DNA of 64,000 bases from Schizochytrium sp. CCTCC M209059 (GCA_000818945.1 KN805432.1:110132-174131), one strand, 5' to 3'. Counted from the first letter of the stretch, positions 38,748-48,912 are shown. Numbers and translations: made by a program. The notes: generated from the sequence alone by a model not told the origin.

Positions 38748-41348
38748 ATGCGCGTCTTCATCGAAGGCGTTGATGGCTTCGTAGGCAGGGCCGTCCAGCG
38801 TATTCTCGAGGCCGACTTTGCTGCCAAGCGTGCCGAGCTGCAAGAAGCAGGCGGCGAACCCGACGCAGACGCAGAAACCCTCGAGATTATCGGCTCCGTC
38901 AGCTACGACCTCGCCAATGAGAACAACCTCGTGCCTAATGGGGTCGTGGAAGCCGTGAGCCGCAAGGATCTGGACGCAGTGTGCGCTCTCGCACGTAGCG
39001 CCGACTCTATTGTGCTCGATACGCACGAGTCCGTGCTCGAGGCCTCCGCAGTGGTGAAGGCACTCAAAAACCCTTTCGAAGGTAGCAAGTCCGTCGTCCT
39101 TGTGTCAACGCTTCTTACGTGGGACAACACCCCAGCATCGGTGGCCCTGAGTGCCGAGGAAACCAAGACTGAAGACGAAGAAGGCGGAGAAGGCGCCGCA
39201 GCTCCGACAGTGTTTGCTGAGTCGAGTTTTACGCAGCGCCGGCCCTCGCCGAACTACCTTTTGCATAAAACGCTCGAGTCTCAGGTTCTTGCACTCTCGC
39301 ACGAGACACTCTCGACAACCGTACTCGCCTCTGGCCTTCTTTATGGTGCGGAACAGGGACCCTTTCACGAGTTTTTCCGGGATGCTTGGCTCGGACGGCC
39401 TCTCGTGCTCCCCGATATCAACTCGGCCTGCTCGAACGTTGTGCCAACCGTGCATGTGCAGGATCTTGCTCGTGCCGCATGTTCCGCTTTGGCAACCCCA
39501 CCAGCACAGCAATACGTTGTCGTGGCCGATGGCTCACATGATTCCGTCGCTGACATCGTGTCGGCAATCTTCTCTGTTGTCCAACCGCACCCGGAACTTG
39601 CTCTTCTCGAGGATAGCGTGCCTCCAGAGGACGAGGACGACGAAGCGAGAGCAGAACGCGAGTCTCGGTGGAAGGCGTACCGCACAACGCCATCCTTTGC
39701 AGGTCCAGAAGACACGGACGAGATCCTCATTGGCAATCCGGCGTGGGGAATGCTTCAGTGCTCGCTTTGCTTCGACACGGCAGAAAGCACTGTGCAAGAG
39801 CTCGTGCCTGAATGGCACTGCCGCGAGGGTCAGGTCGAAAGTATGCTGCGTATGGCGCGCGAGTTCCGCGCAGCGCGCGATTTGCGCCCTCTTCGCGTGG
39901 TACTTTCCGGCCCGCCCGCCAGCGGAAAATCCATGGTCGCCAGCAAGCTTGCGCAAAAGTATTGCTTGCCACTCGTCAGCGCGGAGGCCGCAGTGCAAGA
40001 AATGTCCTCCAAACTTCAGGAACTTCGCGATGTTCGCGCCGCCAAGGTCCAGGCGTATGACGACGAAAAGGCACGCCGCAAAGCAGCCTTAGCCGCAGAG
40101 GCCAAGAGTGCAGAGGGCAAGGAAGGCGAAGGTGACAACGACGGCGAGACCAAGGCTGCCGAAGGCGAGGAGGAGGACGACGAGGTGAGCCCCGAGGACG
40201 ACCCGGAGCGCCAGATTCTCTTCCGCAAGACGGCACTTGAACTCCTCGCCGAAAAGTTCGAAAAGTGCCTCGCAAGCAAGGGCAAGGTGTCCAACAAGCT
40301 TGTGGCGCGTGCTATTCGCGCCAAGCTCCTGTCATCGGCATGCCAGAATCAGGGCTACGTGCTTGATGACTTTGACCAGACGTACTTTATGCTGCGTTCG
40401 ATTTTCGAGATGTCTGCCACCGCAATGCCGGTGCCCGAGGACGGCGAAGAGCCCGCAGCTGAGGACGGTGAAGTTGTGGACGAAGATTTTGAAGACGCTC
40501 AAGATGACCCTCGTGCAGGTGCTGCAGGAGACGTGGAGGGAGACGAAGCTGCCGAGGCGGGAGTCTCCGCATCGCTCGAGGAGATTGTGATTGATCCTCG
40601 CATTGTGCCAACGGGGGTACTTGCGCTCGATGCCGATGACGAGGCGCTGCGCGCGATTGCCAAAGCTTCTGTCGATGCTGATGAGGACGCCTTTGAGACG
40701 AGCCTGGCTCGTTTCCGAGAGCATTGCGCAGAAGACCTCACCAAGACGCCTTTGAGCTTTCTGGAAGGCAACTGCCGACTTGAGACTCTTCTTCTTCGCG
40801 TCGACCTTCCTACGGCGCACGACTTTGCGATGTCTGAGGAGAAGTGCTCCAATGAAGAGAGCAAGGTCCAGGCTAACGAGTCCGAGGAGAAGAAACAGTC
40901 CGAGGATGAAGCGACAACTCCTGCTGCTGGCATTCCGCAGGTCAACATGGAGGCTGTGGAAATGTACGTGGAGCGCGGCGGCAGGCCGCACAACTACCGT
41001 CCCACCGATGAAGAGCGTGCACAGGCGGAAGCACAAGCCAAAGCAGATCGACTCGCTCGGGAAGAGGAAGACCGTTGGGAGCGCATGGATGCCGAGAAGG
41101 AGCGTCGTCGTGAGGAGGAGGATCATCACAAGGCCACCGATGCCGATCGCAAGCATGCTCTGGACCATGAAGCGGCCCTTCTTCGGGCGCGCGCGGAGCC
41201 GCTGCACAACTACCTTATGGAATTTGTAATGCCGACGCTGTCCAAGGGTCTCATCGAGACGTGCCGCACCCAGCCGGACGACCCGGTCGACTTTCTTGCC
41301 GAGTACCTTTTCAAGCACAGCGGTGAGACCGAGTCCCAGTTTCCTTAG
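38748..41348 (+). CDS. AK7: Adenylate kinase 7 homologue (Rossmann + AK + Dpy-30)
   Basis: An 866-residue protein with the AK7 layout. An N-terminal Rossmann/epimerase-like domain covers about residues 1-330 (MRVFIEGVDGFVGRAVQ). The adenylate kinase P-loop is LSGPPASGKS at about 386. A charged insertion follows, then the AMP-side motif QGYVLDDFDQTY near 540. A Glu/Lys-rich coiled coil and a C-terminal Dpy-30 motif (PLHNYLMEFVMPTL..PVDFLAEYLFKH) end the protein. AK7 supplies or balances nucleotides in the axoneme and docks through Dpy-30. The AMP-side motif normally reads GFPKT or GFPRT; here it is DFDQT, so phosphotransfer may be impaired. The start is the ATG at 38748 (AAAAA before it); the frame continues upstream only through a GTG. 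Confidence 0.92.
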   Translation: MRVFIEGVDGFVGRAVQRILEADFAAKRAELQEAGGEPDADAETLEIIGSVSYDLANENNLVPNGVVEAVSRKDLDAVCALARSADSIVLDTHESVLEASAVVKALKNPFEGSKSVVLVSTLLTWDNTPASVALSAEETKTEDEEGGEGAAAPTVFAESSFTQRRPSPNYLLHKTLESQVLALSHETLSTTVLASGLLYGAEQGPFHEFFRDAWLGRPLVLPDINSACSNVVPTVHVQDLARAACSALATPPAQQYVVVADGSHDSVADIVSAIFSVVQPHPELALLEDSVPPEDEDDEARAERESRWKAYRTTPSFAGPEDTDEILIGNPAWGMLQCSLCFDTAESTVQELVPEWHCREGQVESMLRMAREFRAARDLRPLRVVLSGPPASGKSMVASKLAQKYCLPLVSAEAAVQEMSSKLQELRDVRAAKVQAYDDEKARRKAALAAEAKSAEGKEGEGDNDGETKAAEGEEEDDEVSPEDDPERQILFRKTALELLAEKFEKCLASKGKVSNKLVARAIRAKLLSSACQNQGYVLDDFDQTYFMLRSIFEMSATAMPVPEDGEEPAAEDGEVVDEDFEDAQDDPRAGAAGDVEGDEAAEAGVSASLEEIVIDPRIVPTGVLALDADDEALRAIAKASVDADEDAFETSLARFREHCAEDLTKTPLSFLEGNCRLETLLLRVDLPTAHDFAMSEEKCSNEESKVQANESEEKKQSEDEATTPAAGIPQVNMEAVEMYVERGGRPHNYRPTDEERAQAEAQAKADRLAREEEDRWERMDAEKERRREEEDHHKATDADRKHALDHEAALLRARAEPLHNYLMEFVMPTLSKGLIETCRTQPDDPVDFLAEYLFKHSGETESQFP

Positions 41349-42160
41349 ATTATCCTTTTGTAGCAAGAAAATAACATGACTTGATGGGAGTGAGCGAGCT
41401 CTCTTCTGCAAGTTGTATTTTACTCGTTGTTTCTCAGGCTGGGAATTGTTTTTCTTTCGAGTTCCTGTCCCCGTTCTGAGACCTGTTCTTCGAACACGAC
41501 AAGTGTCTCTTGATAAGAGTGTGATGTGAGTGATCACTTCTGCAAGCCTCGGCTCCAGGCTTAGGTCCAGTGCAAGCAAGGGGAGCTTCACAAGGAGCCG
41601 TCACAGGAGAACGATCCCTTATTGTCTCCGTCAGACTGGGCACATTCAGTCGCCGAGAACTCGGTTGAATTTGGTGCACACCGCCACTTGTTTGTTTTGC
41701 TGGTTTTTTCTTTTCGTGCGTGGTTGATTGTTTCTTTCTGCCGCAGCCGCTCCTCCGGAAGTTGAACTTGGCCGGCACGAAACAACTTGAAGTCTCGAAG
41801 AGACCTAGGCCCGGCCTCGTGTGAGTGAATAAAAATAAAAACCATAGTTAAGAGCAAGCAAGCGAACGAGAGAGAGCGAGCAAACCAGAAACAGCCTGAG
41901 CGACGCCGAGAGAAGGCTGGGACATCGTCCGCTCGCGGTCTCTCGCTCGCGTGCGACTCGGACGCAGCGGCCGGCAGGCGCGCAGACCCCGGGCCCTCGC
42001 GGCGCCTGCTGCCCCGTGCCGGCCCCCGGCACCGGTCGCCTCGCGGCGCGGCGGCGGGCTCGGAGAGCGGCGCGATTGAGGTCGAGAGAAAGCGGCCCCG
42101 GCCGAACGCCGGCGCCAGGACCTCGTGGCAAGCCGCGCGCGCGGGGCGGAGCGCAGCAGC
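41349..42160. other. Intergenic region AK7 to PX-like gene
   Basis: About 0.8 kb. The AK7 3' region is AT-richer. A GC-rich 250-base leader lies before the PX-like ATG. No gene was recognised; minus-strand frames across it overlap the real gene and are low-complexity. Confidence 0.55.
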
Positions 42161-43501
42161 ATGGCGGAGGCGAGGCAGGCGCACGCCGCCCAGGCAGACG
42201 CCTCGCGCGATGCGCCCAAGGAGCGGCAGCACGGCGGCGCGGTGATTGACTTTGACGAGTACGACGCCGCGGAGGACGGCCTCGCGACGGCGCGCAGCAC
42301 GCTCGCGAACTTTGACGACTTCTTCGACGGCGACGCCGAGGCGCACATTGGCCGCCACGCGCTGAGCGTTGACCTCATCCGCAGCAAGATCCCAGCGAGC
42401 GTCCTCCGCACCTTTGAGCCGGACTCGGTTACTCTCGCGACCCTTGAAGCTCGTCGCGGAAGCGAGGAGTCTCGCGAAGAAGGCGACAACGAGCACAACT
42501 CGAGCGGGGCAAGCGCTCGGTCTGCTGCAGGATCAGGCGCTGGCGCGACCGGCGCTAGAGGTGTGTCTGGCTCTCGTTCGTCGGGGGCCGCTGTCTCCCG
42601 CCCAATAAGCGCACAACAGAGCTCTGCCGGAAGCGAAGGCGACGGCTCGACATGCAGCGGAATTCTGAATGCGCTCGTGCGCGGGCTCGCTCGTGCCCTC
42701 ACGGGCGACTCGATGGTTACAGCTCCAGTCTTGTACAAAAATGCCAATTGGCTGGGTCGCATTTCCGTATCTCCCGGCCCTTTGCAGGGCAACCTTGTGA
42801 CCAAGTATCGCACGTATCGGGTCCAGGGCGAAGTCCTTGCAGGTGGTCACGTTTTGCCATGGAAGCTTGGGCGCGTATGGCGATACTCAGAGATCCGTCG
42901 ATTGCTCGTTGATAGCCTGCAGGTAATTGTCGAGCGGTATGGCTTGGAGGAATGGTTTGGCCACTTATTTAGCAAGTTTCCTGGCAAAAACTGGTCGGGT
43001 CGCAATAAACCAGAAATGGCCGATTTCCGGGCGCAAGCCATCGAAACTTACATTGAAAATCTACTCAAGGCCTGCAACAAGGCCATGCGGGACTACGAGC
43101 TCAAGTGTAAGAAGAAGTCTGGCCGCCGACGACGTATTACAAGTGGTGAAGGCGATAACTTTGGGACGACCGCCGCTGCAAGCTCCTCTGGTGCATCTGA
43201 CGGCGCTTCCGCCTTCGGAACCTCGGACATTTTCACGCCTCGCGACATTCTTGCCATTGAATTTGGCGGGGAAATTCGCTTCCCGGGCGAAGGCCCTCCA
43301 CTCACCGGGCTTGAGCGCCTCGCGAAGGGGCTTCAGGAGGTCACTGATCTCTTGGTCGGCCATCTCTTGCACGTAAATGGTCAATTGCGATCTGACGTGA
43401 CCAAACTCTCTGATGAGTTGGGCGCATTGATCACCTCAACTCCCCTTGATCACGTGAATGTTACCAAGGAGTTCAAGATTACCCCTCAACAGGCTCTTTG
43501 A
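42161..43501 (+). CDS. PX-like domain protein
   Basis: A 446-residue protein. The N-terminal 165 residues are acidic, then Ser/Gly/Ala-rich and probably disordered (FDEYDAAEDG, a repeated NFDDFFDGD-like acidic stretch). A folded region covers about 185-320. It has the order of a PX domain: KYRTYRVQGEVL, RVWRYSEIRRLLVDSL, LFSKFPGKNW, FRAQAIETYIENLLKAC. The FPxKxW and FRxxxIExYIxxLL parts are good, but the phosphoinositide-binding Arg of typical RRYSDF motifs is not obvious (WRYSEIRRL may replace it). KKKSGRRRR follows. The C terminus is helical. PX domains bind endosomal phosphoinositides, so a sorting role is possible. The start is the ATG at 42161; upstream there is only an in-frame GTG. Confidence 0.75.
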   Translation: MAEARQAHAAQADASRDAPKERQHGGAVIDFDEYDAAEDGLATARSTLANFDDFFDGDAEAHIGRHALSVDLIRSKIPASVLRTFEPDSVTLATLEARRGSEESREEGDNEHNSSGASARSAAGSGAGATGARGVSGSRSSGAAVSRPISAQQSSAGSEGDGSTCSGILNALVRGLARALTGDSMVTAPVLYKNANWLGRISVSPGPLQGNLVTKYRTYRVQGEVLAGGHVLPWKLGRVWRYSEIRRLLVDSLQVIVERYGLEEWFGHLFSKFPGKNWSGRNKPEMADFRAQAIETYIENLLKACNKAMRDYELKCKKKSGRRRRITSGEGDNFGTTAAASSSGASDGASAFGTSDIFTPRDILAIEFGGEIRFPGEGPPLTGLERLAKGLQEVTDLLVGHLLHVNGQLRSDVTKLSDELGALITSTPLDHVNVTKEFKITPQQAL

Positions 43502-43550
43502 ACGTGCGTTGCTATGCGCTCTGAGCCATTATCGAGGTCATGTTTATTTC

Positions 43551-43655
43551 ATTCAATCATTCAATCAGTTACTGAATCATCAACTTATCCATGTATCCAT
43601 CCATCCAATCGATCAATCAATCGATCGATTAATCAATCGGTCGATCGATCATTCG
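43551..43655. repeat. Degenerate tetranucleotide tract (ATCA/ATCC/ATCG)n
   Basis: About 100 bases of ATCA, ATCC and ATCG units in decayed order, starting about 50 bases after the PX-like stop codon. Confidence 0.85.
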
Positions 43656-44111
43656 ATTTTTTATGGAATGACTCACAAAGTGGTGGTGGTATGTTACCCT
43701 GATCTTCAAAGATTTGGTGAACTTTCTCGTAAATGCACGCGTTTTGCGGGAAAGGCACGCCTCTGCCACTCAAGTGAAAGTAGGATATTCAATGTTATGT
43801 CTGTGTAGTAGGGAATGGAGAAGCAAACAGTCAGCTTTGAAAACAATAAGCACCCACAGAGCCCAGTTCTGCTCGGAGCAACTTTTTTGTTTTGTTTGTT
43901 TTTTCCTACACTGAAAAGGTAATGGCGTTGTAAATCAGACAATGAAATTTCGACCGCTTCACAACATGGTCTAGGAAATTCGTACTGAGGGTTATCTCGC
44001 TGGACAGCTGCAGCAGAACGATGCGAACTGCCGGGATGCCGGAAGATCATGTGTTTTCATCAGAATTTTTATTATAATTTTTTTAGTCCCGGACCACCAA
44101 CGGCTATGACT

Positions 44112-44117
44112 TATATA
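44112..44117 (+). promoter_or_regulatory. TATA-like element of the RING gene
   Basis: TATATA lies 108 bases upstream of the RING protein ATG, a plausible distance for a core promoter. Confidence 0.4.
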
Positions 44118-44224
44118 TGAGAAAAGAATGCACGCACGTGCGAGCTGTAATCACAATAGAACGAGATCACGAGTAATTACGACGTCAGATCACCACGTGA
44201 GTGTCAACGAGTGTGAGCGAGACG

Positions 44225-45205
44225 ATGCTCGCTCATCCCGCGGAACTGTCATCTGGGGCAATAGGCGCGACCTTAAATGCACGTCAACGACCGCAGAGGA
44301 GCTATCAAGAGCACATGACAAGTGCCAACTTGAGCATCGAGTCACTCCTCAATCTTGCACAGAGCATGCTAGATATTGCGCAGAAACTTGAAGACAAGGC
44401 GAACTGCGCTCCAGAATCTCTCCAAGTTGGTCCACCGAACCTTCAGGATCCGACCCCACCGCAGCGGCCATCGCGAGAAACTAATTTCGGCCATGCAAAT
44501 CGAAATGGCACCGGGCGCACGCTACGTCCTCGACCACGCAGTGCGCAAACCACCCGTACATTACGAACCGCCTCTGGTTCTGACCGCATCGGACTCAGAC
44601 AAGAGCAAGCGCAAGCGCAAGCCCACGCGACAACGGCAGCTGCAGCGGCAACTGTCCAGCAGAACACAACACAACGTCAACGAAGGGCGCAACGGCGCGC
44701 GCAAGTGACGGCAGGTACTTTATTACGTGGGAATGCGTCTGCAACACGAATTACACGCGCAGATCTTTCCGACGAGTATCTCGATTCGCTCATTGAGCAG
44801 CACGCGCCAATGCTTGCAAGACACACAGAAAGCACGCGTGCCTCGCGACCGCGGTTCATGAGTCTCTCGGCATGGAACGCAAACCTCGCGCGAGGGTTCG
44901 AAAACCCAAATAGCGAGCGTTTGCAGCAATTTCTTCGCGAAGCCATGGCCCCGGATAATGCTGTTTCGCGCAGCGTGTCGCGGGGTCTTGATGCGACCAA
45001 GCTTGCTCTGCTCTCTTCATACATGCTTGCAAGAGATCTCGAGACTGGTTGCTGCATTTGTTTAGAGAACTTGGCACAAGGCGAAAACGCAACAGTGCTG
45101 CCATGCTCTCACGCGTATCATGAAGGATGCATCAAGCAGTGGCTCAAGGGACATGACACGTGCCCACTCTGTAAGTCGCAGGTCGAGCCTCCGGAGACGT
45201 CTTGA
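44225..45205 (+). CDS. RING-H2 finger protein (probable E3 ubiquitin ligase)
   Basis: A 326-residue protein. The C-terminal RING-H2 (residues 277-318) is complete: CCICLENL, then VLPCSHAYHEGCIKQWL, then CPLC, which matches C-x2-C..C-x-H-x2-H-x2-C..C-x2-C. RING-H2 domains recruit E2 enzymes. The rest is Gln/Arg/Thr/Ala-rich and mostly disordered, with an internal helical part (RADLSDEYLDSLIEQHAP) and no transmembrane segment, so it is soluble. The base composition is lower in GC than its neighbours. The start is the ATG at 44225; in-frame codons above include only GTGs. A TATA-like motif lies 108 bases upstream. Confidence 0.85.
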   Translation: MLAHPAELSSGAIGATLNARQRPQRSYQEHMTSANLSIESLLNLAQSMLDIAQKLEDKANCAPESLQVGPPNLQDPTPPQRPSRETNFGHANRNGTGRTLRPRPRSAQTTRTLRTASGSDRIGLRQEQAQAQAHATTAAAAATVQQNTTQRQRRAQRRAQVTAGTLLRGNASATRITRADLSDEYLDSLIEQHAPMLARHTESTRASRPRFMSLSAWNANLARGFENPNSERLQQFLREAMAPDNAVSRSVSRGLDATKLALLSSYMLARDLETGCCICLENLAQGENATVLPCSHAYHEGCIKQWLKGHDTCPLCKSQVEPPETS

Positions 45206-45339
45206 CCCAGGTAAGGTCAAATCTTGCATCTCTCGTAACTTCTCCTGAAGAATAAAGTTGTTGCTCAATTGTGATTTGGTGGTTGTCGGGCAAGTGATGG
45301 TGTAAGGAAACTTTTTCTCATGAATGTAAAAAAAAAAAG

Positions 45340-46787
45340 TTAAGCAGAGCGCGACTTGAGGCCGGTGGGTTCGCCCCAGTTGCTCGCGTCACTATACTCA
45401 ATCTGAATGGGCATACCTGCGCTATCGAGAGAGCGGCGACCTGCTTCAAGAATAGCAGTCGTGAGCATCGTCGTCTCCACCGTAGGCAATTCGCGATTGC
45501 AGTCCTCGAGCGTAATGTCTCCATTCCGCATTGCTGTAGCGCGGTCCACAAAGGCTTCGATCGAGCGGTAGCCATAGCCAAGTTGACCCGCAAACTCGCC
45601 TTGCGGATTCGGCTGGTACTTCATAAAGAGCGGATTGCAAGAAGCATATCCCTTGGCATCCGTGGCAACTTCAAAACCACGGTGCGCTGCATTGTAGTAC
45701 CACGAAAAGCGGGTGATGTGTTAGTAAATTGCGGTCATCAAGTACCTTCTTTTTTGGTCCATGTTTTCTCTGCTCTGTGTCTCCTTCTCCTTCTCCTTAA
45801 CCTTCTCCAACCTGGATCGATCTCGAAATTGGAATAGTCAACTTGCGTTCCTGCGCCCTGCTTTCACTTACCCTGATCGACGCGGAGTTCTCCCTTATGC
45901 CCCATGTAAAAAAATCGCTGCTGCGAATGAACCTCGCTGGGCGGCGCGATCCATGATGAAGTATAAACTGCCGTACCGAGGTTGCCAGACGCACGATTTT
46001 CCCACTGGACCAGCAACGTAATCGTGTCCTCGCAAGTGTCGGCAGCAACAATGTCCTTGGCCACGCCTGTGGCGGCGCTCGCCACGACCGAGACGGGCCG
46101 GGCGCGACCAGAGACACACCACTCATGAAAGTCAATGTGGTGCGAGTTCAAATAGTATGAAATATCTGAGGCTTGGCCTGCCCAAGACTTGAAGGTCTCG
46201 AGCTGTGTCTTGGGCTGCGACATGTACGAATCCATGAAGGAAAAGTCACCAAGCGCGGCCGAGCGGTCTCGTGCGTCCGTGTAAATGGGATCAAATCGCT
46301 TGTGCACTTCACACATAAGGAGCACGTTCTTCTCACGTGCCAGCGCGATGAGCTCGCGGTGCTCCTCGAGCGTCTTCACGAGCGGCTTGGTTGTGAGAAC
46401 GTGCATGCCGCGCTCCAGTGCTGCTTTGGTAATCTTAAAATGGGTGTCGTCTGGCGTAAAGACCGTGACAAGATCGCCAGCCTTGAAGGCGTCGAGGGCC
46501 TTTAGGTAAGCTTCGGGGTCGACCTCGTCATCGCCGGGGAAACATTCGAGCGAGCAGTCCATGCCGCTGTACGCGTCGCCGATATTGCGTTTGACATGGT
46601 CCCTAATGGCCGGCATCTTCTTGCCGTTGGTGCCGCAGAGCCCAAGCCTCTTGACGCGGCCGCCGCGTCTGCGAAGGTCAATCAGCACCACGCCCACAAC
46701 ACCTGCGCCCTTGTCGGATTCCGCGACGCTGGTCGCAGAGTATCCTGTCGTGTACTCTCCCGTGCCGATCATGAGAACGTCCACCAT
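45340..46787 (-). CDS. Gfo/Idh/MocA-family oxidoreductase, two exons
   Basis: Two exons: 46787-45872 and 45686-45340 (305 codons plus one base, then two bases plus 115 codons), 420 residues in all. The N-terminal Rossmann fold is LMIGTGEYTTG. VTVFTPDDTHFKITKAALERG and HVLTTKPLVKTLEEH are the classic nucleotide-binding and '(E/T)KP' regions, followed by the catalytic-domain HxxxFxP-like EVHKRFDPIY. C-terminal FAGQLGYGYRSIEAFV lies in exon 2. The splice joins VDQ to AHRGFEVATD through a split GCG codon, restoring the family sequence exactly. Such enzymes oxidise sugars or related substrates with NAD(P); the substrate here is not known. It shares its upstream region with the cysteine-synthase-like gene. 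Confidence 0.9.
45687..45871 (-). other. Spliceosomal intron (185 nt) in the oxidoreductase gene
   Basis: Donor GTAAGTG at 45871-45865, acceptor ATGCAG ending at 45687, and a perfect TACTAAC branch site at 45726-45720, with the branch A about 34 bases from the acceptor. Removing it restores the reading frame and conserved sequence; without splicing the first exon stops two codons later. Confidence 0.93.
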
Positions 46788-47454
46788 CTTGTCTTGCTGA
46801 GCTTTCCCTTTCTTCTCTGGTTTCCCTCTTCTCCGTCTTCTTTTGGGGCGGTCTTGGGCGAAGCCGTCAGGGTTGGCGTCCTCGCAGACGATCCTATTTG
46901 ATGAATGATTGTGATCGATTTGTTCTGAGATTCAGAAGACGTTCCAATCGAGTTAAAAGTTCTATATGTTACACAGAAACGACTAACACTAAGGCTTCCT
47001 GCCACGGCTAGCTGGGCGCTGCGTTGAATCTTCAAGACATTCGCCACCTCTATCAGTCACACCGGCGCTTTCTTCAATCCAGACTTTGATTTCCAATGTT
47101 GTCGAATCGCATCGTCAGTCCGCAAGAGACCCAAAGGTGTACTTTGGGAAGATAATGACTTCTTCTGGCTTCACCGCTAACTCTGGCCCCGTCGACGAAG
47201 TAAATGTACCTTTCTCCTCTGCCCCCTGTGCCGCTTTCGTACGCCGTAGGGGGTTAGTATCGACGTTATGCGTGTCCGAAACGCGAACCCTCCAAGTCGT
47301 AACATGAGAGCCCGGACAAATTGCGACGCAGAATGCCCTTCAGGCTTCGGAAAGGGAAAACGAGGCCGGGCAGAGCTCGATCTGGTCGAAGGGCGACGCG
47401 CGAAGTCAGATTGCGGACGGGTGGCGGCGCGAGGAAAGAAGTCGCGACGCGAGG
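46788..47454. promoter_or_regulatory. Divergent upstream region, oxidoreductase (-) / cysteine-synthase-like (+)
   Basis: About 670 bases between two start codons. The half near the oxidoreductase has CT-rich sequence, the middle is AT-richer. No TATA box stands out. TACTAAC occurs on the minus strand at 47259-47253 without a matching donor. Confidence 0.5.
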
Positions 47455-48660
47455 ATGAAAGGCCACAGCAGCGCTACAGCTCTGGTCGCCGCTCAGCGGC
47501 GCCTGGGCGCCTCGCTCGGCCCTGGAGGCGCAGCATGGCTGTCGTCGAGCGCCGGCGACGGCGCCAAGCCGGGCTTTGAGCAACTCGTGGGCAACACGCG
47601 CATGGTCCGGCTCAAGTTCGCCTCGGAGCTGACTGGATGCGATGTGCTGGCAAAGTGCGAATACGAGAACCCCGGAGGCAGCATCAAGGACCGTGCGGCG
47701 CTCTGGATGATCCGCGACGCCGAGGCGCGAGGCCTTCTCAAACGTGGCGAGCCTGGCGTGGTCGTCGAGGGAACCGCAGGCAACACCGGAATCGGTCTCG
47801 CGCTCGCGTCCCGAGTCTTTGGATACCGCTGCGTCATTGGCATTGCTTCGTCGCAGTCGGAAGAAAAAAAGGCCACTCTTCGTCTGGCCGGCGCCTCCTT
47901 GGTCGAGGTCCCGCCCGTGCCGTACAAGAACCCGAACAACTACGTGCATGTTGCAAAGCGCCTTGCCGCAGAGATCAAGGAGCAAACGGGCCTCAACACC
48001 CTGTACGCGGACCAGTGGGACAATCTTGCCAATCGTCGCGCGCACTCGGAGTCCACCGGCCCGGAGATTTACGAGCAGGCCATGGCTATGACGGGCCGTC
48101 TCGACGCCTTCTCGTGCGCGATGGGCACGGGAGGTACCCTTTCCGGTGTCGCCGAGTACCTGCGATCCAAACATCCCTCGATCAAGATTGGCCTCACGGA
48201 CCCGTGTGGCGCAGCCGTGTACCGATATTTTCGTGACGGCCAGCTCGCCTCGGAGGGCAGTTCCATCACAGAAGGTATCGGTCAGGGACGCATCACCGGC
48301 AATATGGAAGGTTTTACGCCCGATCTCCTCTACGAGATCCCTGACACGGAAATGATGCCCACCCTCTATGCGCTCTTGGAGAAGGAAGGTCTTGCGGTCG
48401 GCGGCTCAGCTGCTGTCAACGTCGCGGGAGCGATCCGTGTGGCCAAGGACCTGGGCCCCGGCCACACTGTCGTGACACCGCTTTGCGACCTTGGCCAGCG
48501 CTATGCGTCCAAGCTCTACAACCCCAGCTTCCTTCAAAGCAAGGGCTTGCCGGTGGCCCCGTGGCTGCAAGATCAATCGTTCCAGGAGGACCTTGATCCG
48601 GACTTTTTCAACGCGCTTCACGAAGCAACCATCAAGGCTACGGCGCCTACCGATGCTTGA
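47455..48660 (+). CDS. Cysteine-synthase-like PLP enzyme, mitochondrial-type
   Basis: A 401-residue fold-type II PLP enzyme. The PLP lysine is Lys78 in ENPGGSIKDR, the phosphate/substrate loop is EGTAGNTGIG and the Gly-rich loop is GTGGTLSG. The stretch SQSEEKKATLRLAGA and the C-terminal extension, which lacks a CBS domain, resemble the yeast Mcy1/YGR012W group of cysteine-synthase-like proteins rather than bacterial CysK. The first about 33 residues are rich in Ala, Arg and Ser and lack acids, which suggests a mitochondrial presequence. The reaction is probably a beta-replacement forming cysteine or a related sulfur compound, but the acceptor is not certain. The start is the ATG at 47455. 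Confidence 0.9.
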   Translation: MKGHSSATALVAAQRRLGASLGPGGAAWLSSSAGDGAKPGFEQLVGNTRMVRLKFASELTGCDVLAKCEYENPGGSIKDRAALWMIRDAEARGLLKRGEPGVVVEGTAGNTGIGLALASRVFGYRCVIGIASSQSEEKKATLRLAGASLVEVPPVPYKNPNNYVHVAKRLAAEIKEQTGLNTLYADQWDNLANRRAHSESTGPEIYEQAMAMTGRLDAFSCAMGTGGTLSGVAEYLRSKHPSIKIGLTDPCGAAVYRYFRDGQLASEGSSITEGIGQGRITGNMEGFTPDLLYEIPDTEMMPTLYALLEKEGLAVGGSAAVNVAGAIRVAKDLGPGHTVVTPLCDLGQRYASKLYNPSFLQSKGLPVAPWLQDQSFQEDLDPDFFNALHEATIKATAPTDA

Positions 48661-48912
48661 AGTAATCCCGTCAAAGACATAGAAGTAACGAGCAGGTAAT
48701 TTGACAGGGTTTTCTCTCGTAGCTTTTTTAGCAAACAGAAGTGCAATGAACTCGTCTCATCAAGAAATGAGAGGCCTCCTTTACGCAACATCTTTTGTAT
48801 GGGGAAAAAATAATCCTTTCAAGTTTTCTCGTTTACTCCCGGAGCGAAAAGGAGTGAAAGAGTTGGTAAAAAAGGTGAATGAGATTAGGTTAGATTTACC
48901 TGAAATGAGAAC

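Larger units (their letters stand above)
43502..44224. other. Intergenic region PX-like to RING gene
   Basis: About 720 bases, AT-richer than most of the window, with a 3' tetranucleotide repeat tract, T-rich stretches and a TATA-like motif before the RING gene. No gene was recognised. Confidence 0.55.

Noticed and set aside
41588..42496. Minus-strand frame over the PX-like gene start
   Set aside because: An Arg/Ala-rich shadow of a GC-rich leader; the plus-strand gene has a folded domain.
47253..47259. TACTAAC on the minus strand, possible 5'-leader intron of the oxidoreductase gene
   Set aside because: No convincing GT donor upstream within the divergent region.
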